From assembly GCA_030629295.1 (NCBI GenBank), contig DAOVPH010000125.1:1-5101 (forward strand): a stretch of 5,101 nt of DNA, written 5' to 3'. A program made the position numbers and the translations under genes. Shown here one piece after another: positions 1 through 4,790 of the stretch. The DNA is from Candidatus Latescibacterota bacterium. Its GTDB lineage: Bacteria; Latescibacterota; MVCY01. Position 1 is the first letter of the stretch; every line of letters starts with the position of its first letter. A model generated the notes under the pieces. The model saw only the letters and a program-made list of their open reading frames with translations. It was not told where the DNA came from and searched no databases.

Positions 1-9
1 GGGGAACCT

Positions 10-231
10 ATGGCAAAAAAAGAAGAACCTATTCAGGTAGAAGGAACAGTGGTTGAGGCGTTGCCTAACACATGTTTTCGGGTGGAATTAGATAACGGCC
101 ACAGGGTTCTGGCTCACATATCAGGGAAAATGCGCATGCATTTTATAAAGATACTTCCCGGAGACAGAGTGGTGATTGAGCTTTCGCCTTACGACCTGAG
201 CAAGGGACGGATTACATACCGATACAAATGA
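10..231 (+). CDS. infA: Translation initiation factor IF-1
   Basis: IF-1 binds the A site of the 30S subunit during initiation and works with IF-2 and IF-3 in the cytoplasm. The 73-residue product matches the family's usual length of about 72. It reads as a single S1-like OB fold: an N-terminal MAKKEEPIQVEGTV strand, the central RVELDNGHRVLAHISGKMR segment (about residues 24-42), and the closing PGDRVVIELSPYDLSKGRITYRYK. These are diagnostic IF-1 signatures. A GGGGA run at the window's left edge is a plausible ribosome-binding site for the ATG at 10. Its position just ahead of rpmJ and the alpha-operon genes is the standard bacterial arrangement; any map or secY upstream lies outside the window. 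Identification is very secure. Confidence 0.97.
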   Translation: MAKKEEPIQVEGTVVEALPNTCFRVELDNGHRVLAHISGKMRMHFIKILPGDRVVIELSPYDLSKGRITYRYK

Positions 232-244
232 GCTTAAACCGTAA

Positions 245-310
245 GACGCATTTTCAGTAGGGACAGAACATTGTTCTGTCCCCAGGACGCATTTTCAGTC
301 CCCAGCGACG
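245..310. repeat. Compact palindrome flanked by 14-bp direct repeats
   Basis: The infA-rpmJ gap contains two identical 14-bp copies of GACGCATTTTCAGT (245-258 and 286-299). Between them is a palindrome with perfect 11-bp arms, GGGACAGAACA (260-270) and TGTTCTGTCCC (272-282), separated by one T. The motif GTCCCCAG also occurs twice (278-285 and 298-305), each copy continuing into a short G/ACG-rich tail. The arrangement is unlike the surrounding genes and looks like a small repetitive or mobile-type element. GGGACAG/CTGTCCC palindromes resemble the hairpins associated with REP-type tyrosine transposases (from general knowledge; not searched here). The palindrome could also act as an RNA hairpin between infA and rpmJ. 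It lacks a T-run, so it is not a standard terminator. Confidence 0.7.
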
Positions 311-315
311 AGGAG
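310..315 (+). promoter_or_regulatory. Ribosome-binding site of rpmJ
   Basis: GAGGAG ends 6 nt before the rpmJ ATG at 322. It supports that start for a gene too short to be convincing on length alone, and it lies right at the edge of the repeat element. Confidence 0.75.
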
Positions 316-321
316 AATCTG

Positions 322-438
322 ATGAAGGTTCGAGCTTCAGTGAAAAAGATGTGTGTTCACTGTAGGGTGATTTGCAGGAAGGGTGTGATAAGAATTATCT
401 GTAAAAACCCGAGACATAAACAGCGACAGGGAAAATAA
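322..438 (+). CDS. rpmJ: 50S ribosomal protein L36
   Basis: L36 is the smallest large-subunit protein and helps stabilise the 23S rRNA near the peptidyl-transferase region. The reading frame from ATG 322 to TAA 436-438 gives 38 residues, the normal length. It begins MKVRASVKKMC and ends NPRHKQRQGK, both family hallmarks. The zinc-ribbon ligands of the C-plus form are all present: Cys11, Cys14, Cys27 and His32. There is an extra Cys18, where many family members have Arg, and a His13 beside Cys14; neither disrupts the motif. Its neighbours infA (upstream) and rpsM (downstream) are the canonical ones. Identification is secure despite the short length. Confidence 0.96.
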   Translation: MKVRASVKKMCVHCRVICRKGVIRIICKNPRHKQRQGK

Positions 439-518
439 ACGGACAATGGGTCAATCAGATCAGATGTTTGAGATAACCCTGGATGACTTATCTGATCCAA
501 TAAGTCCGTAAAGGAGGT
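439..518 (+). promoter_or_regulatory. Structured rpsM leader, candidate S4 autoregulatory site
   Basis: The rpmJ-rpsM gap contains nested complementary segments. ACGGAC (439-444) pairs with GTCCGT (504-509), whose last base is one nucleotide before the rpsM SD AAGGAGGT (511-518). GATCAGAT (458-465) pairs with ATCTGATC (490-497), while AGATAA (471-476) pairs with the overlapping TTATCT (488-493). The last two pairings exclude each other, so alternative folds are possible. In E. coli, ribosomal protein S4 represses translation of this operon by binding a pseudoknotted leader that spans the rpsM start. The position and a non-ATG rpsM start fit that model, but the S4 role here is inference; I did not establish homology to the E. 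coli structure. Confidence 0.4.
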
Positions 519-522
519 ACTC

Positions 523-894
523 TTGGCAAGGATTGCGGGGGTGGATCTCCCACCCAATAAAAAGGTAAAAGTGGCCTTAACCTATATTTATGGTATTGGT
601 AAAACCGCGGCGGAAAAAATACTGGAGGAGACCCGGCTTGATCCTGATGCTGGAATGAACGACTTGACTGAGGAACAAGTGAGTAAGCTTCGGTCAGCCA
701 TTGAGTCAGGATACACAATTGAAGGCACGCTCCGGGGAGAGGTGTCGCGGGATATCAAGCGATTGATAGATATCGGTTCATATCGAGGGCTACGCCATCG
801 AGTAGGGTTGCCAGTCAGAGGACAGCGGACCCATACTAATGCCCGAACCAGAAAAGGCCCTCGAAGGGCTATTGGCAAAGGGAAAAGAGGGTGA
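523..894 (+). CDS. rpsM: 30S ribosomal protein S13
   Basis: S13 sits in the head of the small subunit, contacting the P-site tRNA and forming an intersubunit bridge. The 123-residue product matches the family: MARIAGVDLP at the N terminus, the helix-rich KVALTYIYGIGKTAAEKIL segment (about 16-34), and the basic C-terminal signature GLRHRVGLPVRGQRTHTNARTRKGPR (about residues 89-114) followed by a Lys/Gly-rich tail. The start is TTG at 523. It is chosen because the conserved ARIAG sequence follows at once and a near-perfect SD (AAGGAGGT, 511-518) is correctly spaced before it; no in-frame ATG fits. A TTG start here is uncommon and may keep the gene responsive to leader-mediated control. Confidence 0.97.
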   Translation: MARIAGVDLPPNKKVKVALTYIYGIGKTAAEKILEETRLDPDAGMNDLTEEQVSKLRSAIESGYTIEGTLRGEVSRDIKRLIDIGSYRGLRHRVGLPVRGQRTHTNARTRKGPRRAIGKGKRG

Positions 895-895
895 T

Positions 896-947
896 ATTGA
901 TTCATGCAGATCAAAAACACCTGCATTGATTCATACAGATTAAAACA
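896..947. repeat. Degenerate tandem repeat after rpsM
   Basis: Two adjacent copies of a roughly 23-24 nt unit start with ATTGATTCAT, at 896-919 and 925-947. They differ by two substitutions and one indel, and their period is 29 nt. A shorter ATTGAT recurs at 957-962. The first copy also holds ATGCAG (904-909), complementary to CTGCAT (921-926), which could form a small hairpin. The pair sits directly after the rpsM stop codon and overlaps the first promoter candidate. It could be an operator-like array or merely a local duplication. Confidence 0.55.
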
Positions 948-958
948 GATTCTATAAT
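930..958 (+). promoter_or_regulatory. Candidate sigma70 promoter 1 in rpsM-rpsK gap
   Basis: There is a perfect TATAAT at 953-958, with TTCATA (930-935) as a 4/6 match to the -35 consensus at the ideal 17-bp spacing. The -35 falls in the second copy of the tandem repeat. The gap is AT-rich, so a chance match is possible. Confidence 0.3.
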
Positions 959-982
959 TGATGATCGCCCAGTTTGTCTCTG

Positions 983-1012
983 TTTACATCAACCCCGTTA
1001 GATAGTTATAAT
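983..1012 (+). promoter_or_regulatory. Candidate sigma70 promoter 2 upstream of rpsK
   Basis: TTTACA (983-988) matches 5/6 of the -35 consensus. It is separated by 18 bp from a perfect TATAAT (1007-1012). Initiation would fall near 1019-1020, giving a leader of about 30 nt that contains the rpsK SD. The -10 box lies in the loop and inner right arm of a perfect inverted repeat (992-1022), so a repressor bound there could block it. The match is better than promoter 1. It would uncouple rpsK-rpsD-rpoA-rplQ from the upstream genes. Confidence 0.42.
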
Positions 1013-1022
1013 CTAACGGGGT
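992..1022. repeat. 12-bp perfect inverted repeat before rpsK
   Basis: ACCCCGTTAGAT (992-1003) and ATCTAACGGGGT (1011-1022) are perfect complements around the 7-nt loop AGTTATA. As RNA this would be a stable hairpin about 12 nt upstream of the rpsK SD. As DNA it is a dyad centred on the -10 box of promoter candidate 2. No T-run follows (the next bases are CAATGTCC), so it is not a normal intrinsic terminator. Confidence 0.85.
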
Positions 1023-1033
1023 CAATGTCCAGG

Positions 1034-1040
1034 AAAGGAG
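1034..1040 (+). promoter_or_regulatory. Ribosome-binding site of rpsK
   Basis: AAAGGAG ends 10 nt before the ATG at 1051. A second, weaker GAGG at 1044-1047 is too close to the start to be the main site. Confidence 0.7.
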
Positions 1041-1050
1041 ATAGAGGAAT

Positions 1051-1446
1051 ATGGTTTCACCAGGCGCAAAAGGGAAGGCCAGGAAAAAAGAGAAACTGAC
1101 TGATTCTTCGGGGATTGCCCATATTAAGGCAACCTTCAACAATACTATCGTCACTCTTACCGACAAAGAGGGAAATGTGATTATATGGACAAGTGGTGGT
1201 AAGATAGGCTTCAAGGGGGCAAGAAAGAGTACCCCTTTTGCTGCTCAACAAGCAGCTGCTACGGCGGCAAGAGAAGCCCTGGTTCTGGGATTGCGCCGGG
1301 TAGAAGTGAGAGTGAAAGGGCCAGGAGCAGGCAGAGAGGCAGCAATTCGATCTCTCCAGGCCGCTGGGCTGGAAGTATCGGCAATTCGCGATGTTACCCC
1401 AATACCCCATAATGGATGCCGACCACCTAAAAGGAGGAGAGTGTAA
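1051..1446 (+). CDS. rpsK: 30S ribosomal protein S11
   Basis: S11 lies on the platform of the 30S subunit near the mRNA exit and the E site, partnering with S6/S18 and S7. The 131-residue product has normal length. It shows a basic N-terminal extension (GAKGKARKKEK, about residues 5-15), the core GIAHIKATFNNTIVTLTD (21-38), GFKGARKSTPFAAQ (53-66), the GPGAGREAAIRSL loop (90-102), and the near-invariant C terminus VTPIPHNGCRPPKRRRV (115-131). The ATG at 1051 has an upstream SD. A 156-nt gap separates it from rpsM, unusually long for this operon and carrying probable regulatory sequence; rpsD follows after only 7 nt. Confidence 0.97.
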   Translation: MVSPGAKGKARKKEKLTDSSGIAHIKATFNNTIVTLTDKEGNVIIWTSGGKIGFKGARKSTPFAAQQAAATAAREALVLGLRRVEVRVKGPGAGREAAIRSLQAAGLEVSAIRDVTPIPHNGCRPPKRRRV

Positions 1447-1453
1447 CTGAACT

Positions 1454-2083
1454 ATGGCTAGATATAGAGATGCTGTCTGCAAATTGTGCCGCAGAGAGGG
1501 CAGTAAGCTTTTCTTGAAAGGTGATCACTGTCTCACCCAAAAATGTGCCTTGGAGCGAAAGGCATACATCCCAGGTGAACAGGCACATCGGAGGACAAGG
1601 AGATTATCACAGTATGCGTTGCAGCTGAGGGAGAAACAGAAGATAAAACGAATATACGGACTTCTGGAGAGACAGTTTAGAAAATGCTTTCAAGAAGCCG
1701 TTAGAGAGAAGGGAATCACCAGTGAGAATTTCCTCCGACTGCTGGAATGTCGTTTGGATAATGCAGCTTATCGGTTGGGATTTGCTGCCTCCCGACGAGC
1801 AGCAAGACAACTAATAAGACATAGACATTTCCTGGTCAACGATAAGATCGTCGATATCCCCTCATACGAACTATCACCGGGAGATATAGTTAAGGTGCGT
1901 GAGAAGAGTAAACAGCTGGACGTAATAGCCAACTCCCTTAAGAAATCTGGCAGGGGAAGAGAACTTCCCTGGCTGAGTGTGGATAAGGCGAATCTATCCG
2001 GAACATTACTCAGCCTTCCTACCCGAGAAGAGATTCCGGTTGCGGTAAACGAGCGTTTAGTGGTTGAGCTTTATTCAAAGTAG
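1454..2083 (+). CDS. rpsD: 30S ribosomal protein S4
   Basis: S4 is a primary 16S rRNA binder that nucleates assembly of the 30S body. In several bacteria it represses its own operon. The 209-residue protein has normal length. Near the N terminus it carries the four-cysteine zinc motif Cys9-X2-Cys12-X13-Cys26-X4-Cys31 (the C-plus form). The RNA-binding S4 domain spans about residues 100-150 (RLDNAAYRLGFAASRRAARQLI, then HFLVNDKIVDIPSYELSPGDIVKV). The start MARYRDAVCKLCRREG is diagnostic. The nearest strong SD-like sequence (AAGGAGGAGA, 1431-1440) lies inside the end of rpsK, 13-16 nt before the ATG, longer than ideal. Together with the 7-nt gap this suggests coupled translation with rpsK. Confidence 0.97.
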   Translation: MARYRDAVCKLCRREGSKLFLKGDHCLTQKCALERKAYIPGEQAHRRTRRLSQYALQLREKQKIKRIYGLLERQFRKCFQEAVREKGITSENFLRLLECRLDNAAYRLGFAASRRAARQLIRHRHFLVNDKIVDIPSYELSPGDIVKVREKSKQLDVIANSLKKSGRGRELPWLSVDKANLSGTLLSLPTREEIPVAVNERLVVELYSK

Positions 2084-2142
2084 ATTCAGCATATCCCGAA
2101 TGTCTATTCTCTGTATAGCTTACCTTATCCCATACTACACCA

Positions 2143-2148
2143 AGAGGT
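2143..2148 (+). promoter_or_regulatory. Ribosome-binding site deciding the rpoA start
   Basis: AGAGGT lies 7 nt before the ATG at 2156 and favours that start. A second in-frame ATG at 2174 has only the weak GAGAGA (2160-2165) before it. The remaining rpsD-rpoA gap (2084-2142) shows no convincing promoter or hairpin. Confidence 0.5.
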
Positions 2149-2155
2149 TCAGATT

Positions 2156-3151
2156 ATGAAGAGAGATTTTCATATGCCGAGATGGGTGGAAATTGACCAA
2201 TCCACCTTAACGGAAGATTATGGTAAATTCATCGTTCAACCATTAGAACCAGGATTCGGGGTCACACTGGGCAACGCTCTGAGGCGGGTATTACTCTCCT
2301 CAATCAAAGGAGCTGCCATTCAGTCGATCAAGATTGACGGTGTCTACCACGAATTCTCCACCATTCCTGGGGTAGTGGAAGATATGACTGAAATAGTGCT
2401 TAACCTTAAAGAAATATGTTTTAGACTCCACGATAGCGACTCTAAGAAGATCATTGTGGAAAAGCAGGGCAGCTGTGAACTGATATCCAAAGACCTGGAA
2501 GTAGAGTCGTCCATAGAGGTTCTTAACCCAGAGTTACACATTGCTACTCTGGGTGAGGATGCTCATCTCCGGGCAGAGATCGTTTTAACTACAGGTCGAG
2601 GTTATGTTCCCTGCGAAGAGAATAAATTACCCAACCAGCCCATAGGGACTATAGCCATAGATTCCATCTTTTCGCCCGTTCGGAAGGTGAACTACAGGGT
2701 GGAGAACACCAGGGTAGAACAGAAGATAGATTACGAAAAGCTGACCTTAGAGGTCTGGACAAACAAGGTGATTAGTCCCCAGGATTCAGTGAGCACTGCA
2801 GCCCGTATATTAAGGGACCATCTCAAGTTATTTGTTGATTTTCAGGAAGAGCCCCAGGAGCCGGAGGAGGAGATCGACCAGGAGAAGATTCGGCTGAAAA
2901 AACTTCTCCAGATGTCGGTGGATGAATTAGAACTGTCAGTGCGATCGAGCAATTGCCTGCGAGCAGCTGAAATCAAAACTTTAGGAGATTTGGTGGAGAA
3001 AACAGAATCCGAGATGCTCAAATATCGCAATTTTGGGAAGAAGTCCTTAAGTGAACTGCAGGGTGTCCTGGAGAAGTTCGGAATCTGCTTTGGGATGAAT
3101 CTGGCAGAGTTGGAGATGGAAAAGGAGGAAGAGACGGATGCGACATCTTAA
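2156..3151 (+). CDS. rpoA: DNA-directed RNA polymerase subunit alpha
   Basis: The alpha subunit dimerises to seed RNA polymerase assembly, and its C-terminal domain contacts UP-element DNA and activators. The 331-residue product is full length. The N-terminal domain (about 8-230) includes GFGVTLGNALRRVLLSS (33-49), the IDGVYHEFSTIPGVVED segment (60-76), GRGYVP (147-152) and RVEQKIDYEKLTLEVWTN (186-203). An acidic linker (about 230-245, rich in Glu/Pro) joins the C-terminal domain. That domain keeps ELSVRSSNCLRAAEI (259-273) and GKKSL (294-298); Arg263, Asn266 and Cys267 correspond to the DNA-contacting RxxNC motif of the E. coli subunit. ATG 2174 (MPRWVEID) is an alternative start six residues in. 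The end overlaps rplQ by 14 nt. Confidence 0.97.
   Translation: MKRDFHMPRWVEIDQSTLTEDYGKFIVQPLEPGFGVTLGNALRRVLLSSIKGAAIQSIKIDGVYHEFSTIPGVVEDMTEIVLNLKEICFRLHDSDSKKIIVEKQGSCELISKDLEVESSIEVLNPELHIATLGEDAHLRAEIVLTTGRGYVPCEENKLPNQPIGTIAIDSIFSPVRKVNYRVENTRVEQKIDYEKLTLEVWTNKVISPQDSVSTAARILRDHLKLFVDFQEEPQEPEEEIDQEKIRLKKLLQMSVDELELSVRSSNCLRAAEIKTLGDLVEKTESEMLKYRNFGKKSLSELQGVLEKFGICFGMNLAELEMEKEEETDATS
3121..3128 (+). promoter_or_regulatory. Ribosome-binding site of rplQ inside rpoA
   Basis: AAAGGAGG lies within the Lys-Glu-rich tail codons of rpoA, 9 nt before the rplQ ATG at 3138. It fixes the overlapping start. Confidence 0.8.
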
Positions 3152-3533
3152 ACAGGGTCGCAAATTAGGCAGAACATCCAGCCACAGAAAAGCAATGCTC
3201 CGGAATCTGGTGACTTCTCTTGTCGAGCACGAAGGAGTCAAAACCACCGACGCCAAAGCCAAGGAAGTCAGACCCCTGGTTGAAAAACTGATTACACTTG
3301 CCAAAAGAGGAGATTTACACGCACGCCGACAGGCATTAGCAGTGCTCCGAGGTAGGAAAGTGGCAGCCAAGCTCTTCGATACAATTGCTCCCAGGTTCGC
3401 TGACCGAGAAGGAGGATACACCCGAATTATCAAAATTGGACAACGTAAAGGGGATGGAGCTTCCGTTTCCTTAATCGAGATCCTGGGAAGAGAGCGAAGC
3501 ACAGCTAAGGCGGAGACGAAAAAAGGAGCATAA
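3138..3533 (+). CDS. rplQ: 50S ribosomal protein L17
   Basis: L17 lies near the polypeptide exit tunnel of the large subunit. The 131-residue product begins with the family signature MRHLKQGRKLGRTSSHRKAMLRNLVTSLVEHE (1-32). It continues with VKTTDAKAKEVRPLVEKLITLAKRG (34-58), and the conserved core ends in GGYTRIIKIGQRKGDGASVSLIEIL (92-116), followed by a short basic tail. The ATG at 3138 overlaps the last 14 nt of rpoA in another frame, with an SD inside rpoA, so translation is probably coupled. It is the last gene of the ribosomal operon, as usual, and is followed by an intrinsic terminator. Confidence 0.97.
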   Translation: MRHLKQGRKLGRTSSHRKAMLRNLVTSLVEHEGVKTTDAKAKEVRPLVEKLITLAKRGDLHARRQALAVLRGRKVAAKLFDTIAPRFADREGGYTRIIKIGQRKGDGASVSLIEILGRERSTAKAETKKGA

Positions 3534-3560
3534 CCCAGAATCAATATCATAAAATCCCTG

Positions 3561-3601
3561 AGGGGCAAAGTAGCTACCCGCAAGCTGCATTGCCCCTTTT
3601 T
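3561..3601 (+). terminator. Intrinsic terminator of the alpha operon
   Basis: AGGGGCAA (3561-3568) pairs with TTGCCCCT (3590-3597). After one A-A mismatch, a second stem GTAGCT (3570-3575) pairs with AGCTGC (3583-3588; one G-T wobble) around a 7-nt loop. A TTTTT run (3597-3601) follows the 3' arm. This is a textbook rho-independent terminator 27 nt after the rplQ stop codon, and it separates the ribosomal operon from the secreted-protein genes. Confidence 0.92.
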
Positions 3602-3623
3602 GTCCTGGTGAGGAAACTTGCTT

Positions 3624-4790
3624 ATGGTCTTTCGTCTGCTCTTCAGAAAGTCAGTTTCGGCTGTCTGCTTCTTGATCTGGCTTATCACTCCCTTGGAGGG
3701 GGAGACAACAGAGATCAGGGCACTGTGGGTGGTCAAAGATGCCCTTTATTCTCCCGCTGCTGTGCTTCGGATGATAGAGGTAGCCCGGGAAAATGAGTTC
3801 AACCTGATCCTGGTACAGGTGAGATCCCGAGGGGATGCTTACTATCGAAGCGAGTTGGTCCCCCTGGCAGAAGCGATTCAGCAAAGCCAGAATCCAGGAT
3901 TTGACCCTCTGCAATTAACTGTCGAACAAGGACACCGGGCTGGTCTGCAGGTACACGCCTGGGTTAACACCTTCATCCTCTGGTCCTCATCCTCTCCCCC
4001 CATCGACCCTACCCATATCTTTCACCTTCATCCCGAATGGTTCGCCTGTTCAGATGGCAGCAGGACCAGACCGGCAGGGATATACCTCTCTCCCGAACTG
4101 CCTCAGGTAAAAGAATACCTATTGAGTGTGATAAAGGAGATCATCGAAAACTACCCGATAGACGGACTTCATTTGGACTATGTAAGATATCCCAATAACC
4201 ATTATGATTACAATCTTATCGCCAGGACGAGGTTTATGCAAAGATACGCCGTCGACCCCTTAGGCCTTGCTAAGGGCTCAGAGAGACTTACCGATCTGTT
4301 TGGAGTGGTGGGGATTGACAACCTATCTGAGAAGCGATTGGCCTGGAGAGCAGAACAGGTTACGGATCTGGTAGGGGCTATTCATGATTTAATTTCCAGT
4401 GAAAACCCCGGGGTTGCACTTTCAGCGGCGGTCAAGCCCGATATGCACGAGGCCTATTGGAACTACGGGCAGGATTGGACAGAGTGGGCTAACCGAGGGC
4501 TCGTTGACTTTGTCATCCCTATGGCCTACTCCAAAAATACTGAATTGGTGGTGCAACAGGTCAAACAGGCCGTGAAGACAGTAGGACACGAACGCCTTTA
4601 TGCAGGTATAGGGACATACAATAAACCCCTTTCGGAGACTTTGAGGCAAATCCAGACCATAGAGACCCTGGGAGTGAAAGGAATCTGCCTGTTCTCCTAT
4701 AACAGTTTACAGAAACAGCCGGGAAGTTTTGAGGAACTGCGAGGTGGGTTTTGCTCTCACCAGAGGAAAGGAAAAGATGATGAGAAATAA
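3624..4790 (+). CDS. Secreted glycosyl hydrolase-like 10 (GHL10/DUF187) family protein
   Basis: The 388-residue protein begins with a positively charged, then hydrophobic signal peptide (MVFRLLFRKSVSAVCFLIWLI, about 1-21), so export is expected; I see no lipobox. The rest resembles the GHL10 family (PF02638, former DUF187; YngK-like), a TIM-barrel group related to glycoside hydrolases. Matching motifs are LVQVRSRGDAYY (63-74), VHAWVN (110-115), YLSPELPQVKEYLLSVIKEI (154-173), IDGLHLDYVRYP (179-190), WANRGLVDFVIPMAYSKN (288-305), YAGIGTYNK (326-334) and VKGICLFSYNSL (351-362). The Asp in HLDYVRYP is a plausible active-site residue by family analogy. The substrate is unknown; cell-wall or other polysaccharide is possible. 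ATG 3624 is preferred over TTG 3618 because GAGGA (3610-3614) is better spaced (9 nt versus 3). It overlaps the next gene and lies beyond the terminator, so it needs its own promoter, which I could not locate. Confidence 0.85.
   Translation: MVFRLLFRKSVSAVCFLIWLITPLEGETTEIRALWVVKDALYSPAAVLRMIEVARENEFNLILVQVRSRGDAYYRSELVPLAEAIQQSQNPGFDPLQLTVEQGHRAGLQVHAWVNTFILWSSSSPPIDPTHIFHLHPEWFACSDGSRTRPAGIYLSPELPQVKEYLLSVIKEIIENYPIDGLHLDYVRYPNNHYDYNLIARTRFMQRYAVDPLGLAKGSERLTDLFGVVGIDNLSEKRLAWRAEQVTDLVGAIHDLISSENPGVALSAAVKPDMHEAYWNYGQDWTEWANRGLVDFVIPMAYSKNTELVVQQVKQAVKTVGHERLYAGIGTYNKPLSETLRQIQTIETLGVKGICLFSYNSLQKQPGSFEELRGGFCSHQRKGKDDEK

Noticed and set aside
588..926. 112-residue open frame on the minus strand
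   Set aside because: It is antisense to rpsM with no recognisable domain; a shadow frame.
992..1022. Inverted repeat read as an intrinsic terminator
   Set aside because: The stem is strong but no T-run follows, and it lies before essential operon genes; kept instead as an operator or leader hairpin candidate.
1057..1482. 141-residue open frame on the minus strand
   Set aside because: It is fully antisense to rpsK and the start of rpsD, both certain genes; a shadow frame.
2084..2142. Promoter in the rpsD-rpoA gap
   Set aside because: A TATAGC at 2114-2119 has no -35 partner at a suitable distance, so the evidence is too weak.
2775..2784. Second copy of the GTCCCCAGGA motif in rpoA
   Set aside because: It is a ten-base match within conserved coding sequence without the palindrome or flanking repeats, and so most likely chance.
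3618..3623. TTG start for the GHL10 gene
   Set aside because: Only 3 nt separate it from the GAGGA site, whereas ATG 3624 has 9-nt spacing and still leaves a complete signal peptide.
3047..3736. 229-residue open frame on the minus strand
   Set aside because: It lies antisense to the well-supported rplQ gene, the end of rpoA and the terminator, and its product has no recognisable family or composition of a real protein.
3590..3796. 68-residue open frame on the plus strand
   Set aside because: It starts inside the terminator and overlaps the GHL10 gene in another frame, with no family resemblance.
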